NCBI GenBank assembly: GCA_947448735.1
Contig: CANFOS010000001.1
Coordinates: forward strand, 1 to 64,000
Source of the DNA: Comamonadaceae bacterium
GTDB lineage: Bacteria > Pseudomonadota > Gammaproteobacteria > Burkholderiales > Burkholderiaceae_C
DNA length: 64,000 bases
Direction: 5' to 3'
Positions 45,974 through 53,926 of the stretch are shown one piece after another; position 1 is the first letter of the stretch; each line of letters opens with the position of its first letter. Under the pieces are notes generated by a model. The model had not been told where the DNA came from. It did not search any database and saw nothing but the letters and a program-made list of their open reading frames with translations. Both the position numbers and the translations under genes were made by a program.

Positions 45974-47002
45974 TCAAGCGGCCGCCTGATCAGCTTCAAT
46001 AACCGGCTGATGCGCCAGCGCCATCACCTGATGAGGCGGCAAGCCCTTGAGCCTGTGGTCGCTCCACACCTGCCGCCACCTGCGGCTGCCGGGCAGGCCG
46101 TGGCGCAGGCCCAGCATGTGGCGGGCGATGGCGCTCCAGGGCGTGCCGTGTTTGGCCTGCTCGCCCGCCATGTAGTCGCACATTTGCGCTTCAACGTCTT
46201 CACGCGTCAAGTTTGACGGCGCTGCACCGAAAAACGCTGCGTCCCAGGATGCGAGCAACCAAGGGTTGTGATACGCCTCGCGGCCCAGCATCACACCGTC
46301 CAACATCACGCCATGGATGGGCTGCAACAGCTCAGAAATTTGCGCATTGGTGGTGATGCCGCCGTTGATGGCGATGGTCAACTGCGGGAAATCCTGCTTC
46401 AGTTTGTGTACCAGCTCATAACGCAGCGGCGGTATTTCGCGGTTTTCTTTCGGGCTCAGGCCTTTGAGCCAGGCGCTGCGTGCATGCACGATGAAGGTGT
46501 TGCAGCCCGCCTGGCTCACCGCACCTACAAAGTCGCGCACAAACTGGTAGCTGTCAAATTTGTCGATGCCAATCCGGTGCTTGACTGTCACCGGTACGCT
46601 GACCACATCCACCATCGCCTTGACACAGTCGGCCACCAGTTGCGGTTCGGCCATCAGGCAGGCACCAAAAGCACCGCGCTGCACCCGCTCGCTGGGGCAG
46701 CCGCAGTTCAGGTTGATCTCGTCGTAACCCCACTGCTCACCGACTTTGGCGCAGTGCGCCAAGTCTGCTGGCTCGCTGCCGCCTAACTGCAGGGCAACCG
46801 GGTGCTCCTGTTCATTGAAACGCAAGTGGCGCGGCACATCGCCATGCACCAGCGCGCCAGTGGTCACCATCTCGGTGTAAAGCAGGGCATGACGGCTGAG
46901 CAGGCGGTGAAAGTAGCGGCAGTGCCTGTCGGTCCAATCCATCATGGGTGCGACGGACACGCGCCAGGGATTGGGGGCAGACGGTAAAGAGGACGATGAC
47001 AT
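45974..47002 (-). CDS. dusA: tRNA-dihydrouridine synthase A
   Basis: An FMN-dependent enzyme reducing uridines 20/20a in the tRNA D-loop, 342 aa from the ATG at 47002. Visible: VSVAPMMDWTDRHCRYF, LNCGCPSERVQRGAFGA with the catalytic Cys, VKHRIGID, HARSAWLKGLSPKENR (DusA-specific) and INGGITTN. The upstream extension of the frame is rejected. Confidence 0.95.
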   Translation of the reverse strand: MSSSSLPSAPNPWRVSVAPMMDWTDRHCRYFHRLLSRHALLYTEMVTTGALVHGDVPRHLRFNEQEHPVALQLGGSEPADLAHCAKVGEQWGYDEINLNCGCPSERVQRGAFGACLMAEPQLVADCVKAMVDVVSVPVTVKHRIGIDKFDSYQFVRDFVGAVSQAGCNTFIVHARSAWLKGLSPKENREIPPLRYELVHKLKQDFPQLTIAINGGITTNAQISELLQPIHGVMLDGVMLGREAYHNPWLLASWDAAFFGAAPSNLTREDVEAQMCDYMAGEQAKHGTPWSAIARHMLGLRHGLPGSRRWRQVWSDHRLKGLPPHQVMALAHQPVIEADQAAA

Positions 47003-47142
47003 CCAGGCATTTTCCCAGATACGAGAACGTCGGGATTGGGTCGCCCGCCGCCATCGTCTGACAGACACTGGCAGCCTCGGCTGATGGCAAACCGCGGCAG
47101 CCCATGCGTCAATGAATGACTTCACACCAAGAAAAGCAGCGC

Positions 47143-47544
47143 ATGAAAAAATTTGCAATGACGCCAGGGATGTTGACCCTGAGTGGCACCTTCTACCCCA
47201 CAGGTTACGTTTTCATCATGTTTCCGAACGCCATGATGGCAGAGCGGGCCGGGCTTGAAATAGCCAAAACAATGCTTGGCGACAGCGTCATGTTTCTGAA
47301 TGCCGCAACCGTTCTGCGCGAACTCGGTAAGGTTGAAGGCGACTCTGACCTTGTTCTGCCGTCGGTGGGCACCGAAGGGGCCACCGTTCGCAAATATGTC
47401 GACTGGGCGCGCAAGGGGCATTGCGCATTGATGGTCAAGGTTGAGTCTGACGAGGATACCGAGTGGGTCATGCAGGCGGCCAGACAGGCAGCGTTTTCAT
47501 ATGGCAACCGCTACCACCTGCTGGCGATGCAAGACCTCGAATAG
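47143..47544 (+). CDS. Conserved-looking protein of unknown function
   Basis: 133 aa from the ATG at 47143, or 142 aa from the ATG at 47116; the first is preferred for AAGAAAAGC upstream. I do not recognise the family. The chain looks like a single alpha/beta domain: a strand GTFYPTGYVFIMFP, a helix AERAGLEIAKTMLG, the strand-helix MFLNAATVLRELG, a loop rich in Gly/Thr (VGTEGATVRKYVDWARKG), strand HCALMVKV, and a helix ending FSYGNRYHLLAMQDLE. This resembles small ligand-binding or stress-protein folds, but that is only a secondary-structure impression. It is monocistronic. Confidence 0.65.
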   Translation: MKKFAMTPGMLTLSGTFYPTGYVFIMFPNAMMAERAGLEIAKTMLGDSVMFLNAATVLRELGKVEGDSDLVLPSVGTEGATVRKYVDWARKGHCALMVKVESDEDTEWVMQAARQAAFSYGNRYHLLAMQDLE

Positions 47545-47625
47545 CTTTGGTCGGCGGTTGCGGTATTCGTTAACATGGTGCTGAACCGACTCAACACCTT
47601 GCCACAACACCACAAAGTCCGACCC

Positions 47626-48342
47626 ATGATTGATCTTTATTACTGGCCCACGCCCAACGGGTGGAAGATTTCCATCATGCTGGAAGAGTGCGGCCTGCCG
47701 TACAACTTCATCCCCGTCAACATTGGCAAGGGCGAACAGTTTGCGCCTGATTTTTTAGCCATCAGCCCCAACAACCGCATGCCGGCAATTGTTGACCACG
47801 CCCCGGCGGGCGGCGGTGCGCCCATAGCCGTGTTTGAAAGCGGCGCGATTTTGCAGTACCTGGCTGAAAAAACCGGACGCTTCATGCCCAACGACCTGCG
47901 CGGCCGCTACCAGGTGCTGCAATGGCTGATGTGGCAAATGGGCGGCTTAGGGCCAATGGCGGGGCAGAACGGACACTTTTTGTTGTACGCGCCTGAAAAA
48001 ATCGCCTACGCGATCGATCGTTATGGCAAGGAAGTAGACCGCCTGTATGGCGTGCTCAACACCCAGCTAGGCGCAAGCAACGCCTATGTGGCGGGCGCTG
48101 ACTATTCCATCGCAGACATGGCGATCTTCCCGTGGGTGCGCACCCACAAGGCGCAGCAGGTGGACCTGGGCAAATTTGCGCATGTTGAGCGCTGGTACAA
48201 CGCCCTGTTTGAAAGGCCTGCCGTCAAGCGCGGGCTTGACCTAGGCAAAGAGCTGCGCGCCCCGGCCATGACCGACGACGCACGCAAGGCCCTGTTTGGC
48301 CAGACGTCTGCCAGCGTTCAAGCAGGGGAACATCAAAAATGA
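47626..48342 (+). CDS. Glutathione S-transferase, YfcG/Ure2-like
   Basis: A GST of 238 aa. The thioredoxin-like domain starts LYYWPTPNGWKISIMLEE and has ISPNNRMPAIVDH and VFESGAILQYLAE, the glutathione-binding elements; the helical C-domain includes DYSIADMAIFPWV. YfcG-type proteins act as disulfide-bond oxidoreductases. The start is ATG at 47626. The next gene overlaps it by 4 bases. Confidence 0.9.
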   Translation: MIDLYYWPTPNGWKISIMLEECGLPYNFIPVNIGKGEQFAPDFLAISPNNRMPAIVDHAPAGGGAPIAVFESGAILQYLAEKTGRFMPNDLRGRYQVLQWLMWQMGGLGPMAGQNGHFLLYAPEKIAYAIDRYGKEVDRLYGVLNTQLGASNAYVAGADYSIADMAIFPWVRTHKAQQVDLGKFAHVERWYNALFERPAVKRGLDLGKELRAPAMTDDARKALFGQTSASVQAGEHQK

Positions 48343-48959
48343 TTGATTTTTACTTTGATGTATCCAGCCCTTGGACCTATCTTGCGTTTCGCAACATTCA
48401 GCCCCTGGCCAAAGAGCTGAACGTGGCTATCCAATGGCGGCCGGTGCTGGTGGGCGGCATTTTCAACACGGTTAACCAGCGCATGTATGCCTCGCGTGAA
48501 GACAGCCAGTCACCGCGCAACCGCTATGTACTCAAAGACCTGCAAGACTGCGCACGGCAGACGGGCATCAAGATTGTTTTTCCGCCCAAGGTGTTTCCGG
48601 TCAACAGCGTCAAGGCCATGCGTGGCTGCATCTGGCTCGCTGGTAGCGATGCCTTCAAAGACTGTTTGCTGCCCTTCATTGAAGCCACCTTCGCCGCCTA
48701 CTTCACCCACCAGGAAGACGTCTCGCAAGACGAGGTGCTGGCCAGCCTTTGCAGGCAAACAGGCATCGATGCACCAGCGTTCGCGGCAGGTATTGCGCAG
48801 GCCGACATCAAAGATGCGCTAAAAGCCAACACCGATGAAGCCATCGCGCGCGGCGCTTTTGGGGTGCCCACTTTTTTTGTCGGCGACGACATGTACTTTG
48901 GCAACGACAGGCTGGACCTGCTTCGCCTGGCCGTTTTAAAAGCCCACGCTGCAAACTAA
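48339..48959 (+). CDS. 2-hydroxychromene-2-carboxylate isomerase / DsbA-kappa-GST family
   Basis: A protein of 206 aa starting within the GST stop (ATGA). The kappa-class pattern is clear: IDFYFDVSSPWTYLAFRNI with the catalytic-type Ser, WRPVLVGGIFN, and FGVPTFFVGDDMYFGNDRLD. Enzymes of the family isomerise glutathione-linked aromatic intermediates or act as oxidoreductases. Coupling with a YfcG-type GST suggests glutathione-dependent detoxification. Confidence 0.88.
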   Translation: MIDFYFDVSSPWTYLAFRNIQPLAKELNVAIQWRPVLVGGIFNTVNQRMYASREDSQSPRNRYVLKDLQDCARQTGIKIVFPPKVFPVNSVKAMRGCIWLAGSDAFKDCLLPFIEATFAAYFTHQEDVSQDEVLASLCRQTGIDAPAFAAGIAQADIKDALKANTDEAIARGAFGVPTFFVGDDMYFGNDRLDLLRLAVLKAHAAN

Positions 48960-49053
48960 AGCTCTTTGAGCTTGGCAGGCTTACACCAGACCACGTACCC
49001 GTGGCTTCAACTTCAGGTTAAGCTGCCATTTTTTATTCCATCAGGTGCCCACC

Positions 49054-49944
49054 ATGCCACTTCAAACTGCCCAGGACTTTGACCAGGAACTGCTGATTTT
49101 GTTTGACGCCTACGTGCACGGCACGCTTGACCGGCGCGGCTTTTTGGACCGGGCGCAAAAGTTTGCCGTGGGCGGCATGACGGCAGCCGGTCTGCTGACC
49201 GCCCTGAGCCCGGACTTTGCGCGCGCGCAGGTGGTGCCCAAGGACGATGCCCGTATCAAAACCGAGATGCTCGACTACGCGTCGCCCAACGGCAGCGGCA
49301 CTGTCAAGGGTTATCTGGCCAAGCCCGCCAACATGAATGGCAAGCTGCCGGTGGTGCTGGTGGTGCACGAAAACCGGGGCCTGAACCCGCACATTGAAGA
49401 CATCACCCGCCGCCTGGCGCTGGACAACTTTGTCGCCTTTGCACCCGACGCACTGACCCCACTGGGCGGCTACCCTGGCGACGAAGACAAGGCGCGCGAG
49501 CAGTTCGCCAAGCTGGACCCAAAGAAAACAGCAGAAGACTTTGTGGCAGCCAGCGCCTTTTTAAAGGCCCGGCCTGAATCAAACGGCAAGCTGGGCGCGG
49601 TAGGGTTTTGCTTTGGCGGGGGCGTGGTGCACATGCTGTCTACCCGCCTGCCCGATCTGACTGCCGGCGTGCCGTTTTACGGCAACCACCCAGCAGCCGG
49701 TGATGCGGTCAAGGTCAAAGCGCCGCTGCTGATTCATTTTGCAGGCATTGACGATCGCATCAACGCCGCCTGGCCAGCTTATGAAGCGGCCCTGAAAGCC
49801 GCCAACGCCAACTACACAGCCCACATTTACGCAGGTACCCAGCACGGCTTTAACAACGACACCACGCCCCGGTTTGATGCCGCGGCTGCCAAGCTGGCCT
49901 GGGGCCGCACGCTGGAATTTTTCAACAAATATCTGCGGGCTTGA
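49054..49944 (+). CDS. Dienelactone hydrolase-family protein with a twin-arginine signal
   Basis: 296 aa from the ATG at 49054. The first ~28 residues precede a twin-arginine signal (DRRGFLDRAQKFAVGG, hydrophobic core, FARAQ), so export folded through Tat is expected. The mature domain has the DLH features VVHENRGLNPHIED, GFCFGGGVVHM with the nucleophile (Cys), the acid in FAGIDDRINAAW, and the His in GTQHGFNN. Periplasmic DLH-like enzymes hydrolyse lactones or polyphenol-type esters of unknown identity. Confidence 0.87.
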   Translation: MPLQTAQDFDQELLILFDAYVHGTLDRRGFLDRAQKFAVGGMTAAGLLTALSPDFARAQVVPKDDARIKTEMLDYASPNGSGTVKGYLAKPANMNGKLPVVLVVHENRGLNPHIEDITRRLALDNFVAFAPDALTPLGGYPGDEDKAREQFAKLDPKKTAEDFVAASAFLKARPESNGKLGAVGFCFGGGVVHMLSTRLPDLTAGVPFYGNHPAAGDAVKVKAPLLIHFAGIDDRINAAWPAYEAALKAANANYTAHIYAGTQHGFNNDTTPRFDAAAAKLAWGRTLEFFNKYLRA

Positions 49945-49965
49945 TGGGCGGGCTTGATGGCTTGC

Positions 49966-50364
49966 CTAGCCACCCGCACGTTTGACCACATAGCTTTGTT
50001 TTTGCAGGGCCGCCATGACGGTTGCCACATGGTCGCCCTGCACCTCCACCACGCCATCTTTGACTGTACCGCCCGAGCCGCAAGCATTGCGCAGTTGCTT
50101 GGCCAGCGCGGCCAGCCCGCCAGCGTCCAGCGGCAAACCCTTGACGATCGTCACGCTTTTGCCGCCCCGGCCTTTGGTCTGCAAGCTGACCCGCACCACG
50201 CCGTCTGTTTTACTTAAGTGTTGTGCTTGTGCCTGCGCTTTGCAGCTGCAGCTGGCCACCGGTTGACGGCAGTCGGGGCACATGCGGCCCGCATCGGTTG
50301 AATAAACCAGGCCGCCCAGATTTGCCAAACCGCTCAAGCCACCAGTTGTTTGCTTATTTTTCAT
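49966..50364 (-). CDS. yciH: YciH/SUI1-family translation factor-like protein
   Basis: 132 aa. An N-terminal Cys-rich segment (CPDCRQPVASCSC) suggests a zinc ribbon; the SUI1 fold follows (VRVSLQTKGRGGKSVTIVKGL, NACGSGGTVKDGVVEVQGDH). In E. coli YciH can act as an eIF1-like initiation fidelity factor. It is convergent with the dienelactone hydrolase gene (21 bases). Confidence 0.9.
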   Translation of the reverse strand: MKNKQTTGGLSGLANLGGLVYSTDAGRMCPDCRQPVASCSCKAQAQAQHLSKTDGVVRVSLQTKGRGGKSVTIVKGLPLDAGGLAALAKQLRNACGSGGTVKDGVVEVQGDHVATVMAALQKQSYVVKRAGG

Positions 50365-50419
50365 CAGATTTCACCAGCCATTCGGGTTGTGTATTCTGAC
50401 TCAAGCAAAATCAGCGCAC

Positions 50420-51013
50420 ATGACTGAACACCTGCACACCCCCGACAAAGAACAAATCAACCTGCTCGACGCCTTCGACCGCCTGGATTTGCCGCAAATA
50501 CAGATGGTGACCAGCGCCGAGCAGGCTCATGCGGCGCTGCAAGCCTTGCAGGGTGAAACCGTGCTCGGTTTTGACACTGAATCCAAACCCACCTTTGCCA
50601 AAAACGAAGCCTCGACCGGCCCGCACATTGTGCAACTGTCCACATTGCACAAGGCTTGGATTTTTCAGCTCGAAGATGCTCAATGCCGCCGCGCTGTGGG
50701 CGAGTTGCTGGAGGCGCCCCACATCATCAAAGCCGGTTTTGGCCTGGGCGACGACAAAAAACGCATCACCTACAAGCTGGGGGTGGACCTGCAAGGCGTG
50801 CTGGACCTGAACGCCGTTTTCAGGGAAAAAGGCTACCGCAAAGACATGGGCGTGCGCGGCGCGGTGGCGGTGCTGTTCAACAAACGCTTCATCAAGTCCA
50901 AAAAAGCCAGCACATCCAACTGGGCCAACAGCCACCTGACCGAAGCACAAATCATCTACGCCGCCAACGATGCGTATGCTGCGATGCGGGTGTATGCGGC
51001 GCTGGGGCTGTGA
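50420..51013 (+). CDS. DEDD-type 3'-5' exonuclease (RNase D-like)
   Basis: 197 aa. DEDDy motifs are visible: ExoI VLGFDTESKPTF (Asp, Glu), ExoII region IIKAGFGLGDD (Asp), and ExoIII YAANDAYAAMRVY (Tyr, Asp). It lacks the HRDC domains of RNase D, giving a compact single-domain nuclease. The ATG at 50420 is chosen; an ATG at 50387 would add 11 residues. Confidence 0.88.
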   Translation: MTEHLHTPDKEQINLLDAFDRLDLPQIQMVTSAEQAHAALQALQGETVLGFDTESKPTFAKNEASTGPHIVQLSTLHKAWIFQLEDAQCRRAVGELLEAPHIIKAGFGLGDDKKRITYKLGVDLQGVLDLNAVFREKGYRKDMGVRGAVAVLFNKRFIKSKKASTSNWANSHLTEAQIIYAANDAYAAMRVYAALGL

Positions 51014-51100
51014 TCTTTGGAGTTTTTGTCTGTTCAGGCCTGTTTGTGACCGTTTTAGGTATTTTTTAGGGCTCTACCCCAATGGATATATAGGCCAGCA

Positions 51101-51117
51101 GCTATCTTTAGAATAGC
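51101..51117. repeat. 17-bp dispersed hairpin, copy 9
   Basis: GCTATCTTTAGAATAGC in the 240-base gap between the exonuclease and the GST gene. Confidence 0.7.
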
Positions 51118-51126
51118 ATTCTGACA

Positions 51127-51240
51127 TCAGCAAAAGACAATTGCTAGCAAGGCCGGGTCGTCCATCCCATTGAGCAGCGCATGCGAGCTGATGCGGTAGG
51201 CGGTAAAAGTTACCCAATCGATCAACACCGCAGACGTCAT
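51127..51240 (-). CDS. Possible 37-residue small protein downstream of GST
   Basis: An ATG at 51240 opens 37 codons. The Shine-Dalgarno-like AAGGA overlaps the GST stop codon, which suggests termination-reinitiation. The product begins MTSAVLIDWVTFTAY and ends LLAIVFC, moderately hydrophobic. It may be a real small gene or the remnant of a lost neighbour; no family is recognised. Confidence 0.3.
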   Translation of the reverse strand: MTSAVLIDWVTFTAYRISSHALLNGMDDPALLAIVFC

Positions 51241-51253
51241 ATCCAAAGCATCC

Positions 51254-51895
51254 TTAAGGCTTTGCAGTGGAAGCCTTTCGGTCAGCCATCACCTTCTGCG
51301 CGCTTGGCCGTTCGGCAATCATCTTGACGTAGGCCTTGTAGTCAACGCCGCCGGCCAGCAGCAAGTCTTCGCCATAAACCGCCTTGCACGCCATGCCCAC
51401 CAGAGGCAGGCTGGCAAAGGCGGCGCAGTCGGCCTGGGTGAAGCTGTCACCTGCCGCATAGGGTGCAAACTTGATAAGGGACTTGAGCGCAGCGATGTTT
51501 TTTTCAAGCTGCTTTCGCACGCGCTCCTGCGTGCTCTCGCTCACCGTACCGCCAAAAAACGCCTGGGGGTAAAGCTGGCGTGCGACCAGCTCCACGTGCA
51601 GGTCAATATAGGTCGTCAGCTCACGCACCTTGGCGGCGGCAAAGGGGTCTGCGGGCAGCAGCGCCGGCGTGGGGTAGGCGGCATCGAGGTAGTCAACAAT
51701 CGCCTGGCTCTCGCACAGCGTGCCATGCGGCGTGGTGATGAAAGGGATTTTGCCCAGCGGGGACGCCGCCATGCCTGATGCGTCCACACTTTTGGGATGC
51801 ACGTAGGCTTCGGCGAACGGCAGGTTTTTTTCAAGCAGGGCCAGTTTGACCTTGTTGTAGTAATTTGAAACCGGAAAGCCGTGCAATGTGATCAT
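51254..51895 (-). CDS. Glutathione S-transferase
   Basis: 213 aa from the ATG at 51895. The N-domain has ITLHGFPVSNYYNKVKLALL, SPLGKIPFITT and CESQAIVDYLDAAYP, the glutathione-binding elements; the C-domain has TQADCAAFASLP. A longer frame to 51946 is rejected. Function is general detoxification, substrate unknown. Confidence 0.88.
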   Translation of the reverse strand: MITLHGFPVSNYYNKVKLALLEKNLPFAEAYVHPKSVDASGMAASPLGKIPFITTPHGTLCESQAIVDYLDAAYPTPALLPADPFAAAKVRELTTYIDLHVELVARQLYPQAFFGGTVSESTQERVRKQLEKNIAALKSLIKFAPYAAGDSFTQADCAAFASLPLVGMACKAVYGEDLLLAGGVDYKAYVKMIAERPSAQKVMADRKASTAKP

Positions 51896-51983
51896 GAAAA
51901 ACAGTCCGCAAGTGATGAATGAGCCGAGTTTATGCGCATCTCGCACGGCCAGCCTGCCATCTCAGAGACAGGCAAAGCCGTCG

Positions 51984-53177
51984 CTAAAGCGCCTTCCCCA
52001 ACCGCCCTACCCCCTCCAGAATCTTGTCCACACCCGCCGTTGCAAAACTGAGCCTGAAAGTGGCCACATCTGGATGGGCCGCATAAAACGGTGCGCCGGG
52101 TACAAAGGCGACGCCTTGTTCAATCGCACGTTTGGCAAACTCGCCTGCGTCTTTCACCTTGCCGCCCTTGCCCGTCAGGCGTGCCCAAAAGAACAAGCCG
52201 CCTTGCGGCTGGGTGAACTCCACCGCCTCGCCCAACTCGCGCGTCAGGGCTTCACCCATGGCTTTGGCACGTTCGGCGTAGGTTTGGCGCACGTTGGCCA
52301 GAGTGGCGGGCATGCGGCCGGCTTTGAGGTATTGCGCAGCGGTGGCCTGGGCGAAGGTGCTGGTGTGGGCGTCGCTGAACTGCTTGCACATGGTGGCTTT
52401 GGCCAGCAGCTCGGGCTGGGCCGCCATCCAGCCGACGCGCAAGCCGGGGGACAGCACTTTTGACAGTGAACCGCAGTAGGCGATCAAGTCGCGGCTACCG
52501 GGCACGCCGCTGCTGAGCGCAAGCAAGGACGGCGGCGGTGGCTCATTGAAATACAAGTCGCCATAGGGGTCGTCCTCAACCATCAGCGTGTTGTATTTGA
52601 CGGCCATCTCCAGCACCTTTTTGCGGCGCTCCAGACTCAGCAATGCGCCGCTGGGGTTGCCGAAGGTGGGGATCAGATACACAAATTTGGGTTTGTGCTC
52701 GGCGATCAGTTTTTCAAGCTCGTCGGTTTTGACGCCATGGCCGTCGCACGGCGCGCTGATGAGTTCAGCCCCGTAAAGCCTAAAGCACTGGATGGTCGCT
52801 AAAAACGTCGGGCCTTCCACAATGACTTTGTCACCCGGCGAAATCATGGTTTTTCCCAACAAGTCGAGCGCCTGCTGGCTGCCAGTGGTGACGATCAGTT
52901 CATTGGCAGTCAATGTCACGCCCTTGGTGCCCATGAAGCTGGCCAGCTGGTCGCGCAGCGGCCCAAAGCCTTCGGTGGCGCCGTACTGCAGCGCAGCGCC
53001 CGGATCTTCAGCCAGAGCTTTACCGGAGGCCTCTTGGATGCCCTCCACATCAAACATGGCGGGGTCAGGAAAGCCGCCTGCAAAGCTGATGATGCCGGGC
53101 TTGCCCAGCAGTTTGAACAGCTCGCGGATGGCTGAGGTTTCGACGTTGTTCAGTCGGGTGGCGAATTGAAGAGACAT
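51984..53177 (-). CDS. PLP-dependent aminotransferase (2-aminoadipate/aromatic type, class I)
   Basis: 397 aa from the ATG at 53177. Fold type I features: ISFAGGFPDPAMFD, TTGSQQALDLLGK, EGPTFLATIQCFR, IPTFGNPSG, VEDDPYGDLYF and the PLP lysine in YCGSLSKVLSPGLRVGW. The group resembles LysN/2-aminoadipate and valine-pyruvate aminotransferases. It starts 14 bases from the divergent nth gene. Confidence 0.88.
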   Translation of the reverse strand: MSLQFATRLNNVETSAIRELFKLLGKPGIISFAGGFPDPAMFDVEGIQEASGKALAEDPGAALQYGATEGFGPLRDQLASFMGTKGVTLTANELIVTTGSQQALDLLGKTMISPGDKVIVEGPTFLATIQCFRLYGAELISAPCDGHGVKTDELEKLIAEHKPKFVYLIPTFGNPSGALLSLERRKKVLEMAVKYNTLMVEDDPYGDLYFNEPPPPSLLALSSGVPGSRDLIAYCGSLSKVLSPGLRVGWMAAQPELLAKATMCKQFSDAHTSTFAQATAAQYLKAGRMPATLANVRQTYAERAKAMGEALTRELGEAVEFTQPQGGLFFWARLTGKGGKVKDAGEFAKRAIEQGVAFVPGAPFYAAHPDVATFRLSFATAGVDKILEGVGRLGKAL

Positions 53178-53191
53178 GTAAAAATGGCTTG

Positions 53192-53830
53192 ATGAAAAAA
53201 GAAAATATTGCGCCGTTTTTTGCGACCTTGAAGGCAGCCAATCCACAGCCTGTGACTGAACTTGAATATACCAGCGTGTTTGAATTGCTCACCGCTGTGC
53301 TGTTGTCGGCGCAGGCCACAGACGTCAGCGTGAACAAGGCCACCCGCAGGCTGTTTGCGGTAGCCAACACACCGCAAGCCATATTGGACTTGGGACTGGC
53401 GCAACTTGAAGCGCACATCAAGACGATTGGCCTTTTTCACAGCAAGGCCAAACACCTGCTGCAAACTTGCCAGATGCTGGTTGAGCAGCATGGCGGCGTG
53501 GTGCCGCGCTCGCGTGAGGCGCTCGAAGCGCTGCCGGGCGTGGGCCGCAAGACCGCCAATGTGGTGCTGAACTCTGCCTTTGGCGAGGCCACCATGGCGG
53601 TCGATACACACATCTTTCGCATGGGCAATCGCACCGGGCTGGCACCCGGCAAAACGCCGCTTGAAGTTGAACTGAAGATGCTCAAACGCATACCGCCTGA
53701 ATACCTGGTGGATGCGCATCACTGGCTGATCTTGCATGGCCGCTATGTGTGTGTGGCGCGCACACCTCGATGCTGGGAATGTGCGGTCAGCAGCTGCTGC
53801 AGCTTCAAACCGAAAACTGAGGCGCCCTGA
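53192..53830 (+). CDS. nth: Endonuclease III
   Basis: A DNA glycosylase/AP lyase for oxidised pyrimidines, 212 aa. The helix-hairpin-helix is LEALPGVGRKTANVVL, with the catalytic Lys in it and the Asp in VDTHIFRM. The 4Fe-4S motif is complete (Cys-X6-Cys-X2-Cys-X5-Cys at the C-terminus: CVARTPRCWEC, then CC). ATG at 53192 is used; a TTG precedes it. Confidence 0.95.
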   Translation: MKKENIAPFFATLKAANPQPVTELEYTSVFELLTAVLLSAQATDVSVNKATRRLFAVANTPQAILDLGLAQLEAHIKTIGLFHSKAKHLLQTCQMLVEQHGGVVPRSREALEALPGVGRKTANVVLNSAFGEATMAVDTHIFRMGNRTGLAPGKTPLEVELKMLKRIPPEYLVDAHHWLILHGRYVCVARTPRCWECAVSSCCSFKPKTEAP

Positions 53831-53851
53831 AAACGCTCCTTTTTCAGGAGC
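53826..53851. other. Two mutually exclusive hairpins at the nth stop
   Basis: CCTGAAAA (53826-53833) can pair with TTTTCAGG (53841-53848), or GCTCCT (53835-53840) with AGGAGC (53846-53851). The first overlaps the nth stop codon. A T-run lies inside rather than after the stem, so the element is at best a weak terminator. Confidence 0.35.
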
Positions 53852-53926
53852 TTGTGGCCCAAGTATTCATTGGCCTGGAAGCACTTTTGATGCGCCAAAA
53901 GCGCGACATACAGGCCTCAAAGCAGC

